DNA of 64,000 bases from Didemnitutus sp047777955 (GCF_047777955.1 NZ_CP180537.1:868001-932000), one strand, 5' to 3'. Counted from the first letter of the stretch, positions 35,180-44,413 are shown. Made by a program: numbers and translations. The notes: a model not told the origin generated them from the letters alone.

Positions 35180-35217
35180 CCGGCTGGCGTCAGCCACGCT
35201 GGCGCCAGCCGGATTTC
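35180..35217. terminator. Long hairpin between convergent genes, probable bidirectional terminator
   Basis: CCGGCTGGCG (35180-35189) pairs with CGCCAGCCGG (35203-35212); a T-G wobble and CAGC/GCTG extend the stem to 15 pairs around a CAC loop. It fills the 47-base gap between the RNHCP gene and the fumarase gene. T-richness is poor on both sides, so termination efficiency is uncertain. Confidence 0.65.
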
Positions 35218-35224
35218 CGCCCGC

Positions 35225-36862
35225 TCAATGCGGCGCGCAGATGCCGCAGTTCTGGACGAAGAAGTCGTTGCCCTTGTCGTCGACGAGGATGAACGCGGGG
35301 AAATCCTGCACCTCGATCTTCCACACCGCCTCCATGCCGAGCTCGGGATACTCGTGCACCTCGACCTTCTTGATCGAGTCCTGGGCGAGGATCGCCGCCG
35401 GGCCGCCGATGCTGCCGAGGTAGAATCCGCCGTATTTCTGGCAGGCGTCGGTGACCTGCTTCGAGCGGTTGCCCTTGGCCAGCATCACCATCGAGCCGCC
35501 GAGCGACTGGAAGAGGTCGACGTAGCTGTCCATGCGGCCGGCCGTGGTCGGGCCGAAGGAGCCGGAGGCGTAACCGGCGGGCGTCTTGGCCGGGCCGGCG
35601 TAGTAGACGGGATGGTCCTTGAAATATTGCGGCAGGCCCTGGCCGGCATCGACGCGCTCCTTCAGCTTCGCGTGCGCGATGTCGCGCGCGACGATCATCG
35701 GGCCGTTGAGCAGCACGCGGGTCGTGACCGGCAGCTTCGAGAGCTCGGCGCGGATTTTTTCCATCGGCTGGTTCAGGTCGATGCGCACGGCGCCGTCGTC
35801 TTTGAAGGTGCGCAGCTCGGCCGGAATGAAGCGGCCGGGATTGGTCTCCATCTGCTCGAGGAAGACGCCGTCCTGCGTGATCTTCGCCTTGATGTTGCGG
35901 TCGGCGCTGCAGGAGACGCCCATGCCGACCGGGCAGCTGGCGCCGTGGCGCGGCAGGCGGATGATGCGCACGTCGAGGGCGAAATACTTGCCGCCGAACT
36001 GCGCGCCGACGCCGCTCTGCTGGGCGAGCTTGAGCACCTTGGCCTCCATCTCGACGTCGCGGAACGCCCGGCCGTGCGCGTCGCCGGTGGTCGGCAGCGT
36101 GTCGTAGTATTTCGTCGAGGCGAGCTTCACGGTCTTCAGGCACGTCTCGGCGCTGGTGCCGCCGATGACGAAGACGAGGTGATAGGGCGGGCACGCAGCG
36201 GTGCCGAGGAGCGACATCTTGTCGGTGATGAACTTCTCGAGGCTCTTCGGGTTGAGCAGCGCCTTGGTCTCCTGGAAGAGGAAGGTCTTGTTCGCCGAGC
36301 CGCCGCCCTTGGCGACGAAGAGCAGTTCGTATTTCGCGCCGGTGGTGGCGTAGAGGTCGATCTGCGCGGGGAGGTTGGTGCCGGTGTTGACCTCCTTGAA
36401 CATGTCGAGCGCGGCGGTCTGCGAGTAGCGCAGGTTCTCCTTCGTGTAGCAGTCGTAGATGCCGCGCGAGAGCCACTCGGCGTCGTTGGCGCCGGTCCAG
36501 ACCTGCTGACCCTTCTTGCCGAAGACGATCGCGGTGCCGGTGTCCTGGCACATCGGGAGGATGCCGCGGGCGGCGATCTCGGCGTTCTTGAGCAGCGTCA
36601 GCGCGACGTAGCGGTCGTTGGCCGAGGCCTCGGGGTCCTGCAGGATCGCGGCGACCTGTTCGACGTGCTTGGGGCGGAGGAAGAAGTTGGCGTCGTGCAG
36701 CGCCTCGCGCGCGACGTAGGCCAGCGTTTCCGGCGTGATCTTCAGGACCTGCTGGCCATCGAAGGTGGCGGTCGAGACGCCCTCCTTCGTGAGGAGGCGA
36801 TACGGGGTGTCGTCGGGGCCGTGGGCGAACGTGTCGGAGTAGGTGAACGCGGGCGTAGCCAT
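35225..36862 (-). CDS. fumA: Class I fumarate hydratase (iron-sulfur)
   Basis: 545 residues from the ATG at 36860-36862. It is an oxygen-sensitive [4Fe-4S] hydro-lyase. The N-terminal domain shows ILPMCQDTGTAIVFGKKG, with the first cluster cysteine; AACPPYHLVFVIGGTSAE and GVSCSADRNIKAKI probably hold the other two. The C-terminal domain has GPTTAGRMDSYVDLFQSLGG and the final QNCGICAPH. The length is typical of two-domain FumA/FumB enzymes. It stands alone between the RNHCP gene and kdsD. Together with fumC the cell has both fumarase classes, a combination often linked to changing oxygen or iron supply. Confidence 0.95.
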   Translation of the reverse strand: MATPAFTYSDTFAHGPDDTPYRLLTKEGVSTATFDGQQVLKITPETLAYVAREALHDANFFLRPKHVEQVAAILQDPEASANDRYVALTLLKNAEIAARGILPMCQDTGTAIVFGKKGQQVWTGANDAEWLSRGIYDCYTKENLRYSQTAALDMFKEVNTGTNLPAQIDLYATTGAKYELLFVAKGGGSANKTFLFQETKALLNPKSLEKFITDKMSLLGTAACPPYHLVFVIGGTSAETCLKTVKLASTKYYDTLPTTGDAHGRAFRDVEMEAKVLKLAQQSGVGAQFGGKYFALDVRIIRLPRHGASCPVGMGVSCSADRNIKAKITQDGVFLEQMETNPGRFIPAELRTFKDDGAVRIDLNQPMEKIRAELSKLPVTTRVLLNGPMIVARDIAHAKLKERVDAGQGLPQYFKDHPVYYAGPAKTPAGYASGSFGPTTAGRMDSYVDLFQSLGGSMVMLAKGNRSKQVTDACQKYGGFYLGSIGGPAAILAQDSIKKVEVHEYPELGMEAVWKIEVQDFPAFILVDDKGNDFFVQNCGICAPH

Positions 36863-36946
36863 GCCGCGCAGCGTAGGGAAGGGCGGCGCGAGCACAAGCA
36901 GCCGCCGTGCGATGACGCGCACCTATAACCCCGCCGCGCGCCGGCG

Positions 36947-37939
36947 TCAGAGAATCTTCAGCTTCGGCAGGTCCTGCACGTCGATGTAGCCGACGGGCCT
37001 GCCGTCCGCGTCGAGGGCGAAGAGGTCGGAGATCTTGTATTGCTGGAACAGCTTCAGCGCCTCGACCGCCAGCACGTCGGCCCCGATGGTCTTGCCGCCG
37101 CGGGTCATGAACTGCGCGACGGGTTTTTGCAGGAAATCCGCGCCGCCCTTCAAGGCCGTGCGGCGGAAATCGCCGTCGGTGAAGATGCCGGCGAGCGTGC
37201 CGTCGGCTGTCGTGAGCGCGACCGCGCCGGCCTTGGCGCCGGTCATGGCCAGGATCGCCTCCTGCACCGTCGTCCGCGCCTCGGGCAGCCGCGGGCAGCC
37301 TTCGCCGGTGCGCATGATGTCCTTCACCCGCAGGAGCAGGGTCATGCCCAGCGTGCCGGCGGGGTGATACTTGGCGAAGTCCTCGCGCGTGACGCCGCGC
37401 GTCTCGAGCAGCACCATCGCCAGCGCGTCGCCGAGCGCGAGCGCCGCGGTGGTGCTGGCGGTCGGCGCGAGGGCGAGCGGGCAGGCCTCGCGCGGCGCGC
37501 GGTAGATGAGCCGGAGGTCCGCCCCGCGGGCGAGCTCGCTGTCGGGCGCGCCGGTGAGGGCGACGGTCTTCAGGCCGAAACGTTCGAAGAGCGGCAGCAG
37601 GCGCAGCATCTCGTGCGTCGAGCCGCTGTTGCTGAGCAGGAAGGCCAGGTCGCCCGCCGCGCAGAGGCCGAGGTCGCCGTGCAGCGCGTTGGTCGGGTCG
37701 AGGAACGCCGACGGCACGCCGGTGCTGTTGAACGTGCCGGTCAGCTTCTGGGCGATGTGGGCGGACTTGCCGATGCCGGTGAAAACGAGTTTGCGGCCGG
37801 TCGAAATCGTCTCCTCGACGGCGCGCACCACGGCGACGAAGTCGCCGTTGAGGATCTCCGCCGTGGCGTCGAGCGCTTCGCGTTCGATCGCGAGACATTG
37901 CCGGGCCTTGGCGAGGATCGTGGGGGCGTCGAGTGGCAT
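36947..37939 (-). CDS. kdsD: KpsF/GutQ-family arabinose-5-phosphate isomerase
   Basis: 330 residues. The SIS sugar-isomerase domain (about 30-175) shows LVFTGIGKSAHIAQKL, TGVPSAFLDPTNALHGDLG and LLSNSGSTHEML. Two CBS domains follow (about 205-260 and 270-330) with IMRTGEGCPRL, GIFTDGDFRR and FMTRGGKTIGAD. The enzyme makes D-arabinose 5-phosphate, the first precursor of Kdo for lipopolysaccharide, in the cytoplasm. It is divergent from the LysM lipoprotein gene, with 69 bases between starts. Confidence 0.94.
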   Translation of the reverse strand: MPLDAPTILAKARQCLAIEREALDATAEILNGDFVAVVRAVEETISTGRKLVFTGIGKSAHIAQKLTGTFNSTGVPSAFLDPTNALHGDLGLCAAGDLAFLLSNSGSTHEMLRLLPLFERFGLKTVALTGAPDSELARGADLRLIYRAPREACPLALAPTASTTAALALGDALAMVLLETRGVTREDFAKYHPAGTLGMTLLLRVKDIMRTGEGCPRLPEARTTVQEAILAMTGAKAGAVALTTADGTLAGIFTDGDFRRTALKGGADFLQKPVAQFMTRGGKTIGADVLAVEALKLFQQYKISDLFALDADGRPVGYIDVQDLPKLKIL

Positions 37940-38008
37940 CTGAACTTGTATTGGGGGAAACCGGGCGCAAACCTACGGGTCGCTTCCACTCGTTCAATCC
38001 CTTTCCCC

Positions 38009-38926
38009 GTGGCTCGCGCTTCCGAAATCCTTCGTCGCCGCCTGCTGCCGCTCGCCGCGGCGGCCGCGCTGGCGCTGGGCCTCGCGGGTTGCGGCGACGA
38101 CGGCCGCCAGTCCTACGCGACCGAGGCGGACGAGCCGTATTACCGCCAGGCCGAGCAGATGAAGCGCGCCGGCCGGCAGCAGGAGGCGCTCTCCGCCTAC
38201 CTCAAGGTCATCGAGAAGCGCGGCGACGACGCGCCCGAGTCGCACCTGGAGGCCGGCCTCGTCTACCTGCACCACATCCGCGACCCGATCGCGGCGATCT
38301 ACCATTTCCGGAAATACCTCGCCCTGCGTCCGAACAGCGCCCAGGCCCCGCTGGTCAAGCAGCGCATCGACGCCGCGATCCGCGACTTCGCCCGCACGCT
38401 GCCGGCCCAGCCGCTCGAGACGCAGCTGCAGCGCGTCGACCTGATCGCGGCGATGGACAAGCTGAAGCTCGAGAACGATCTCCTGAAGCAGCAGATCGCC
38501 GACCTGCAGGCCGGACGCGAGCCCAGCGCGGCGCCCGCCGACACGGCGCCCGAACGCAACGTCGCTCCGAGTGCGGCGCCGTCACCGGCGAACGGCAGCG
38601 GCGGCGCGGGCAGTTTCGCCCTCAATCTCGACAGCATGCCGACCGTGCGCACCCGCTCGGCGCCGTCGCGCGCGGAGCCGACCCCGCCGGTCGTCACGAC
38701 GCGTCCGTCCGCCGCCAGCGCCCCGAAGTCCACCCCGGCGACTGCGCCGTCCACAGCCCGCGGCGCGCGCACGCACGTGGTGACGAAGGGTGACACGCTC
38801 TCCAATCTTTCCCAGCGCTACTACGGCAACCGCACGCGCTGGCGGGACATTTACCAGGCCAACCGCGGCGTGATGAAAAACGAGGGCGACCTGCGGATCG
38901 GCACCCAGATCACGATCCCGCCCTGA
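38009..38926 (+). CDS. LysM-domain lipoprotein with TPR-like region
   Basis: 305 residues from a GTG at 38009. A lipoprotein signal ends in LAGC (Cys28), so the mature protein should be lipid-anchored. Residues about 40-105 look like one or two TPR-type helices (PYYRQAEQMKRAGRQQEALSAYLKVI). A coiled coil follows (AAMDKLKLENDLLKQQIADLQ), then a long Pro/Ala/Ser/Thr linker, and a C-terminal LysM domain (about 255-305: THVVTKGDTLSNLSQRYYGN, IGTQITIPP) that binds peptidoglycan. It is probably an envelope scaffold or cell-wall-associated factor. The start is uncertain because no in-frame ATG precedes the signal peptide closely. Confidence 0.87.
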   Translation: MARASEILRRRLLPLAAAAALALGLAGCGDDGRQSYATEADEPYYRQAEQMKRAGRQQEALSAYLKVIEKRGDDAPESHLEAGLVYLHHIRDPIAAIYHFRKYLALRPNSAQAPLVKQRIDAAIRDFARTLPAQPLETQLQRVDLIAAMDKLKLENDLLKQQIADLQAGREPSAAPADTAPERNVAPSAAPSPANGSGGAGSFALNLDSMPTVRTRSAPSRAEPTPPVVTTRPSAASAPKSTPATAPSTARGARTHVVTKGDTLSNLSQRYYGNRTRWRDIYQANRGVMKNEGDLRIGTQITIPP

Positions 38927-39017
38927 GCTCCGCCCGCGCCGCCGCGGCCCGGTCCCGGGCGGGAGTATGGCGCACTTTGGAGCTTACAGCGGCGCGCGGA
39001 CCGCTTAGCGCTCTCTC

Positions 39018-40172
39018 ATGCCACGCACCTCCCGGCGCACGTCGGTCTTCACGGAGTCGCTGATTCGCGAGATGACGCGCGTCGCCCTGCGGCACGGCGC
39101 GGTCAACCTCTCGCAGGGCTTTCCCGACTTCAATCCCCCGGCCGCGATCCTCGCCGCCGCAAAGGCGGAGATGGACGCCGACCACCACCAATACGCCATC
39201 ACCTGGGGTGCGCCGCCGCTGCGCGCGGCGCTGGCGGCCAAGCTCGCGCGCTGCACCGGGCTGCCCTGCGACCCGGAGAGCAATCTCATCGTCACCTGCG
39301 GCGCGACCGAGGCGATGATGGTCGCGGTGATGACCGTCACCGACGTGGGCGACCGGATCGGCCTGTTCTCGCCCTTCTACGAAAACTACAGCGCGGACGC
39401 CATCCTCTCGGGTGTGACGCCAGTCTTCGCCTCGCTGCGGCCGCCGGACTACGCCTTCGACGACGAGGAGCTGCGGCGCGTGTTCGCCAGCGGCATCAAG
39501 GCCTTCGTGCTCTGCAACCCCTCGAACCCGACCGGCAAGGTCTTCACCCGCGCCGAGCTCGAGCGGATCGCGGCGCTGGCGCAGGAGTTCGACGTCTGGA
39601 TCATCACCGACGAGGTCTACGAGCACATCGTGTTCGCGCCGCATCAGCACACGTATCTCTCGGCGCTGCCCGGCATGGCGGAGCGCACGATCATGTGCAG
39701 CTCGCTCTCCAAGACCTTCGCGATCACCGGCTGGCGCTTGGGCTACGTCTTCGCCTCGCCCGCGATGGTGGCGCAGGGGCGCAAGGTCCACGATTTCCTC
39801 ACCGTCGGCGCGGCCGCGCCGCTGCAGCACGCGATCGCCGCCGGCCTGCAGCTGCCGCCGGCCTACTACGCCGGACTGGCCGCCGACTACGCGGCACGCC
39901 GCGACATCCTGCTCGGCTACCTCGACCGCACCGGCCTGCGCTACACCACGCCCCAGGGCGCGTATTTCGTCATGCTCGACGTGTCGCCGTTCGGTTATGC
40001 GAACGACGTCGAGTTCGCGCACTGGATGGCGCGCGAGATCGGCGTCGCCGGCGTGCCCGGCTCGGTGTTCTTCCCCGCGCCCGAGCACCGCTACGTGCGG
40101 CTGAACTTTGCCAAGCAGGACGCCACGCTGCATGCCGCCGGCGAGCGGCTGCTGCGGTTGAAACGCGGCTGA
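39018..40172 (+). CDS. Class I/II PLP-dependent aminotransferase
   Basis: 384 residues of fold type I. The N-terminal NLSQGFPDFNPP, the phrase YAITWGAPPLRAALAAKL, the Asn in LCNPSNPTGKVF, Asp-Tyr in ITDEVYEHIVF, and the PLP lysine in SSLSKTFAITGWRLGY are all present; the final Arg is in YVRLNFAKQD. It belongs to the aspartate/kynurenine/methionine aminotransferase group; the exact substrate cannot be read from sequence. The next gene starts 2 bases after its stop, so it is co-transcribed with the MBL hydrolase. Confidence 0.92.
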   Translation: MPRTSRRTSVFTESLIREMTRVALRHGAVNLSQGFPDFNPPAAILAAAKAEMDADHHQYAITWGAPPLRAALAAKLARCTGLPCDPESNLIVTCGATEAMMVAVMTVTDVGDRIGLFSPFYENYSADAILSGVTPVFASLRPPDYAFDDEELRRVFASGIKAFVLCNPSNPTGKVFTRAELERIAALAQEFDVWIITDEVYEHIVFAPHQHTYLSALPGMAERTIMCSSLSKTFAITGWRLGYVFASPAMVAQGRKVHDFLTVGAAAPLQHAIAAGLQLPPAYYAGLAADYAARRDILLGYLDRTGLRYTTPQGAYFVMLDVSPFGYANDVEFAHWMAREIGVAGVPGSVFFPAPEHRYVRLNFAKQDATLHAAGERLLRLKRG

Positions 40173-40174
40173 GC

Positions 40175-40924
40175 ATGGGCGCGCGCGCGACGAAGCCGTG
40201 GTTCGCCCGCAACGTGCCGCCGGGGGTCTTCACGATCCGCGGGCTCATGGGCGTGTGCCACCTGCTCGTCGACGAGGACGGCGCCGCCGTGCTGCTCGAC
40301 ACCGGCCTGATCGGCGAGCGCACGCAGATTCGCTGGATGCTGCGCCGGCTCGGGCTCGAGCCGGAGTCGATCCGGGCCATCCTGCTCACGCACGGCCACC
40401 TCGACCACGGCGCGAACGCGGAATGGGCGAAGCGCTTCAGCGGCGCGCCGGTCTACGCCCATCCGGCCGAGCAGGCGCACCTCGATGGCACGTATCCCTT
40501 CGCCGGCCCGGCGCGCTGGTGCGGCCGCCTCGAACGGCTCGGCTACGCCGCGCTCAACTACCGCCCGGCCACGATCGACCGGTTCCTCGCCGACGGCGAC
40601 GAGCTGCCGTTCTGGGGCGGACTGCGGGTGGTGCACCTGCCGGGACACACCGAGGGCCACTGCGGCTTCTACAGCGCGCGGCACGACCTGCTGTTCAGCG
40701 GCGATCTCTTCGCGAGCTACTTCTTCAACGTCCACTTCCCGCCGCCGTTCCTCAACGCCCGGCCGGATCTGCTCGCGGACAGCGTGCGCCGGGCGCTCGC
40801 GCTCAATCCGCGCTGGATCGTGCCGCAGCACTACGACGTGCTCGACGGCGAGCTGCACCAGCGGCGCTTCCGCGCGCTCTGCGAGCGCGCGTTCCGGCGC
40901 GGGGCGCGCGGGCCGCGGTTCTGA
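40175..40924 (+). CDS. MBL-fold metallo-hydrolase (glyoxalase II-like)
   Basis: 249 residues. The metal-binding motif THGHLDHGAN (HxHxDH, about residues 72-79), then HLPGHTEGHCGFY and LLFSGDLF, supply ligands for a binuclear zinc site; the last His is in VPQHYDVLDG. The overall layout fits hydroxyacylglutathione hydrolase-like or general MBL esterases. The substrate is unknown. It starts 2 bases after the aminotransferase and ends 10 bases before a convergent gene. Confidence 0.9.
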   Translation: MGARATKPWFARNVPPGVFTIRGLMGVCHLLVDEDGAAVLLDTGLIGERTQIRWMLRRLGLEPESIRAILLTHGHLDHGANAEWAKRFSGAPVYAHPAEQAHLDGTYPFAGPARWCGRLERLGYAALNYRPATIDRFLADGDELPFWGGLRVVHLPGHTEGHCGFYSARHDLLFSGDLFASYFFNVHFPPPFLNARPDLLADSVRRALALNPRWIVPQHYDVLDGELHQRRFRALCERAFRRGARGPRF

Positions 40925-40933
40925 GGCGCGGCG

Positions 40934-41926
40934 CTAACGGAGCGCGGCGCGGAGGGCGCGGGCCTCGGCGGCGAGCTCGTGCGCGGCGGCCAGCACGCCG
41001 TCGGCGCCGGCCGGAGCCGGACTCGCGACCGGCGCGGCGGCGGCCGGCTTCTCGTCGGGATCGCCCAGGCCGCTCTCGCGGAAGCGGCGCAGGCGCTCGA
41101 GGATCAGGTCGCGGATCTCGTCCGCGTTGGTGACGCTGTGGAAGAGACCGTGGTGCATGTCGTCCTCGCTGCCGTGCCTGTGCTCCCGCTCGCCGCCCCC
41201 GCCGCCGGCGGATTGCACGCGGACGTCCGCGAGGCCGAGCAGGCGCTGGACGGGGCCCTGCGAGACGACGACCTGCTGGATGTTGGCGAAGCTCATCGTC
41301 GATTCGTTCACCTTCCACACGCCGTGGCGGATGCGCAGGCTGCGGTCGGTGACCATATACCAGCGCATCTCGAAATCGAGGCGGGCGATCAGGTAGGTGA
41401 CGGGCAGCTGCGCGAGGTAGGCGAGGATACCGGCGATCTTCAGGGCCCAGAGGACGGGGAACGCCCACGGCGGCAGCCACAGCGCGGTCTGCACCAGCAT
41501 GGCCTTGAAGCCGGCCCAGCCGTTCACGCGCACGCGCGGCTTCTTCGGCTTCGCCTTGGCCGCGGCGGGAGTCTCTGGGCCGACGGCGGGCTGGACGGCC
41601 GCGGCGGGCGCGGGCGTTTTCTCGAGGGCGCCGATCTTCTCGAGGTAATCCTCGGCGTTGCGGGCGTCCTTGGGATTCACGCGCTGCGCGGCGGCCTGCT
41701 CGTGGCGCGCCTGGACCTCGGCCTCGACGTCGACGAAGACGGCGACCCAGAAGACGATGCCGGCGAGCGCCGCCAGCTGCGTGACGCCCCAGCGCGCGAG
41801 GCGGAGGAAGAAGAAATTCCGGCCAGCGCGGAAGACCCGCAGCGACCGCGGGTCGCCGTGCGGCGGCTGCGGTTCGGGCGGGACGCGGAGCCAGTGCAGC
41901 AGGGCGGCGGTGAGGCGCGTATACAT
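40934..41926 (-). CDS. Bacterial PH-domain membrane protein (bPH2/YdbT-like), partner 1
   Basis: 330 residues. Hydrophobic helices lie at about 47-66 and 150-185, with a charged Ala/Pro/Lys-rich insert (about 85-140) between them. The PH-like segment MRWYMVTDRSLRIRHGVWKVNESTM followed by SFANIQQVVVSQGPVQRLLGL is the bPH2 core. The C-terminus ends in an amphipathic helix (AAAHELAAEARALRAAL) similar to that of its neighbour. It lies 3 bases after the second PH protein gene, implying a complex. bPH2 proteins are inner-membrane proteins of mostly unknown role. Confidence 0.82.
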   Translation of the reverse strand: MYTRLTAALLHWLRVPPEPQPPHGDPRSLRVFRAGRNFFFLRLARWGVTQLAALAGIVFWVAVFVDVEAEVQARHEQAAAQRVNPKDARNAEDYLEKIGALEKTPAPAAAVQPAVGPETPAAAKAKPKKPRVRVNGWAGFKAMLVQTALWLPPWAFPVLWALKIAGILAYLAQLPVTYLIARLDFEMRWYMVTDRSLRIRHGVWKVNESTMSFANIQQVVVSQGPVQRLLGLADVRVQSAGGGGGEREHRHGSEDDMHHGLFHSVTNADEIRDLILERLRRFRESGLGDPDEKPAAAAPVASPAPAGADGVLAAAHELAAEARALRAALR

Positions 41927-41929
41927 GGC

Positions 41930-42499
41930 TCAGGTGCGGGGACGGCGGGCCAGTTCCTCGCGCAGCGCACGCAGCTCGGCCGCGGCTTCGCGCAGGGCGG
42001 CGGCGACCTCGCCGCTGTCGGTGCCGACGGCGGCGGGCGCGGCGACGGTGGCGGCGGGCGGGTGGTCCTTCACCCCGCGCATCTTGTGGTAGAGGAAATC
42101 GCGCACGCTCTCGAACTCGCGCAGGCCCTCGATCGTCATCTCGGCGGCGCCGCTGCCCGAGGCGGTTTGCACCAGGATGCGGGCGAGGCCGAGCCAGCGC
42201 TCGACGAGGTTGGAGCGGAGATGGATGTCCTGGATGCGCGCGTATTGGATGATGATTTCGCGGCGGAAGAGGATGCCCCAGCTCATCGAGAGGCCCTCCG
42301 CCGTGAACTTGTAGCGCATCGTGTGGTAGCGGAAATAGGAGTAGGGGCCGAGGATCACGACCAGCGGCGGGAATACCAGCAGCGACAGGAAATAGTAGGT
42401 GAGCAGGTTGCGATGCGGGCGCTCGAGGGCCAGGATCGCGGCGTCGTTCGGGGCGGGATTCACGGTGCCGATCAGGGCAGGAAGCGGCGCGCGCGGCAA
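41930..42499 (-). CDS. Bacterial PH-domain membrane protein (bPH2-like), partner 2
   Basis: 189 residues. A membrane helix or pair (about 33-55, NLLTYYFLSLLVFPPLVVILG) precedes a bPH2 domain: YHTMRYKFTAEGLSMSWGILF, then YARIQDIHLRSNLVERWLGLARILVQTASG. The C-terminal helix AAALREAAAELRALREEL resembles that of the downstream protein, suggesting that the two pair through it. The true start is uncertain (several codons are possible before ERPHRN). It is the first gene of the two-gene unit. Confidence 0.82.
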   Translation of the reverse strand: MPRAPLPALIGTVNPAPNDAAILALERPHRNLLTYYFLSLLVFPPLVVILGPYSYFRYHTMRYKFTAEGLSMSWGILFRREIIIQYARIQDIHLRSNLVERWLGLARILVQTASGSGAAEMTIEGLREFESVRDFLYHKMRGVKDHPPAATVAAPAAVGTDSGEVAAALREAAAELRALREELARRPRT

Positions 42500-42557
42500 C
42501 GCCGCAGGGGCGAACGGTCGGGCGGCGGGCCGGACGGTTGCGCGCCGGGCGCGGCGC

Positions 42558-43007
42558 TCAGGCCGAATACTCGGCCCAGCTCGAGCTGGTCTCGGTGACG
42601 CGGACGCGTTCGACGCGGACGCCGGCGCCGATGGCGTAGCCGCCGGCGTCGCGCGGGAGCGCGAGGCGGCGCTGGAGCTCGTCGAAGATCGCCTTGGCCA
42701 TCACCTCGCTCGTCGGGTCGGTGTCGCGGAAGGCGACGACGCGCTCCCCGTAGGTCTGCTGGAAGTAGGCGAACTGCGGGTCGGCGGTGTTGATGGCGAG
42801 GGCGTGGTCCCAGCGGGCGAGGAAGTCGGCGAGCAGGAGCTTCACGGCCTTGAAGTCGCAGACCATGTCGTGCGCATCGAGCGCGTCGGCGGCGAGCACG
42901 ACCTCGACCTTGCGGCTGTGGCCGTGCGGGAAGCGGCACTTCTCCGGATGCTTGGAGAGCTGGTGACCGCTCTCGATCTCGAAGGTCTTGGCGATGCGGT
43001 AGGGCAT
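42558..43007 (-). CDS. queD: 6-pyruvoyl-tetrahydropterin synthase family (QueD-like)
   Basis: 149 residues. The catalytic CRFPHGH motif (Cys four residues before the HGH zinc ligands) and a third zinc His near the start (SGHQLSKH) are present, with DHALAIN and the substrate Glu in VTETSSSWAEY. The family includes 6-carboxytetrahydropterin synthase, the second step of queuosine synthesis. No other queuosine gene is nearby, so a pterin role remains possible. It follows hemN by 5 bases on the same strand. Confidence 0.87.
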   Translation of the reverse strand: MPYRIAKTFEIESGHQLSKHPEKCRFPHGHSRKVEVVLAADALDAHDMVCDFKAVKLLLADFLARWDHALAINTADPQFAYFQQTYGERVVAFRDTDPTSEVMAKAIFDELQRRLALPRDAGGYAIGAGVRVERVRVTETSSSWAEYSA

Positions 43008-43012
43008 GCGGG

Positions 43013-44413
43013 TCAGACGACCTTGGAGAAGCCCGTGCGTTTCTTCTCCAGGTGGGCGTCGAAGCGCATGCCGACGATGCGCAGGAAGAGCTGGCCGAGC
43101 TGCGTGATGCGGATGCGGCCGGGCTCGCGCGTGAGCAGGCCGTCGGCGACGAGGTCGTCGAGCGTGGCGAGTTCGGCGGCGTAGGTCTGCTCGAAATCGA
43201 GGCCGAGCTTCTGCGACAAGGCGGTGAAATCGAGGCCGCGCGCGCACATGATGTCGGTGATGATCGTGCGGCGACGCTTGTCGTCGTCGGAGAGCAGGTA
43301 GCCGCGCTCGATGGGCAGGCGGCCTTCCTGGATGGCGGCCTCGTAGTCGGGCAGGTCCTTGTAGTTCTGGCGGAACGAGCCCTCGGTCTGCGAGATCGAG
43401 GACATGCCGAAGCCGTAGAGCGAGGCGCCGGCGCGGGTGGTGTAGCCCTGGAAGTTGCGGTGCAGGGTGCCGTTGGCGAAGGCGACGGCGAGCTCGTCCT
43501 CGGGCCGCGCGAAGTGGTCCATGCCGATCGTGGCGTAGCCGGCGGCGACGAGCTTCTGCGAGGCGGTCATGAGCATCGTCAGCTTCTCCTCGGTGGACGG
43601 GAGCTGCTGGCGCTGGTCGAAGATCTTCTGCGACGGCTTCACCCACGGCACGTGGGCGTAGCTGAAGATGGCAAGGCGGTCGGGGTTGAGGCCGATGACC
43701 TCGTCGACGGTTTGGGCGAACGACGCGGGCGTCTGCAGCGGCAGGCCGTAGATCAGGTCGACGCTGACGGACTGGTAGCCGGCGCCGCGCAGCCAGTCGA
43801 TGGCCTGCTTGGTCATCGCCAGCGGCTGCCAGCGGTGGATCGCGACCTGCACCTGCGGATTCGTGTCCTGCACGCCGAGCGAGGCGCGGTTGCAGCCGAG
43901 GCGGCGGAAGGCGTCGACGTGCTCCTTGGTCAGGCGACGCGGGTCGATCTCGACGGAGATCTCGGCGTCGGCGGAGAACTTGAAGAACTTGTGGATCGCC
44001 GCGGCGAGGCGGTCGATGTCGGCCGGCGGCAGGAAGGTCGGCGTGCCGCCGCCGAAGTGCAGCTGCGTGACCGGCCGGCGCAGGTCGAGCAGCGGGGCGG
44101 TCATCTCGATTTCCTTGATCAGGAGATCGACGTATTCGGTGGCCGAGGCGCGGCGGGTGGTGATGACGGTCGTGCAGCCGCAATACCAGCAGAGCGACTC
44201 GCAGAACGGCAGGTGGAAATAGAGCGAGAGCGGCGTGGACTCGTCGGCGTTGTCGCGGCGGATCTCCTGGATCAACGCGTAGCGGTCGATCTGGTCGGAG
44301 AATTGCGGCGCGGTCGGATACGACGTGTAGCGCGGGCCGGGAATGTTGTATTTCCGGACCAGCTCAAGCGCGGGTTCGATGGCGGGAGGGACGGTGTAGC
44401 GTGGAGACACCAT
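43013..44413 (-). CDS. hemN: Oxygen-independent coproporphyrinogen III dehydrogenase
   Basis: 466 residues from the ATG at 44411-44413. This radical SAM enzyme decarboxylates coproporphyrinogen III to protoporphyrinogen IX in heme synthesis without oxygen. The [4Fe-4S] cysteines are Cys71, Cys75 and Cys78 in FCESLCWYCGC, with an extra Cys80 typical of true HemN. It also shows HFGGGTPTFL, VEIDPRRLT, and the HemN-specific N-terminal YNIPGPRYTSYPTAPQF. The C-terminal HemN domain (DIMCARGLDF onward) is intact. It is upstream of queD by 5 bases. Confidence 0.95.
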   Translation of the reverse strand: MVSPRYTVPPAIEPALELVRKYNIPGPRYTSYPTAPQFSDQIDRYALIQEIRRDNADESTPLSLYFHLPFCESLCWYCGCTTVITTRRASATEYVDLLIKEIEMTAPLLDLRRPVTQLHFGGGTPTFLPPADIDRLAAAIHKFFKFSADAEISVEIDPRRLTKEHVDAFRRLGCNRASLGVQDTNPQVQVAIHRWQPLAMTKQAIDWLRGAGYQSVSVDLIYGLPLQTPASFAQTVDEVIGLNPDRLAIFSYAHVPWVKPSQKIFDQRQQLPSTEEKLTMLMTASQKLVAAGYATIGMDHFARPEDELAVAFANGTLHRNFQGYTTRAGASLYGFGMSSISQTEGSFRQNYKDLPDYEAAIQEGRLPIERGYLLSDDDKRRRTIITDIMCARGLDFTALSQKLGLDFEQTYAAELATLDDLVADGLLTREPGRIRITQLGQLFLRIVGMRFDAHLEKKRTGFSKVV

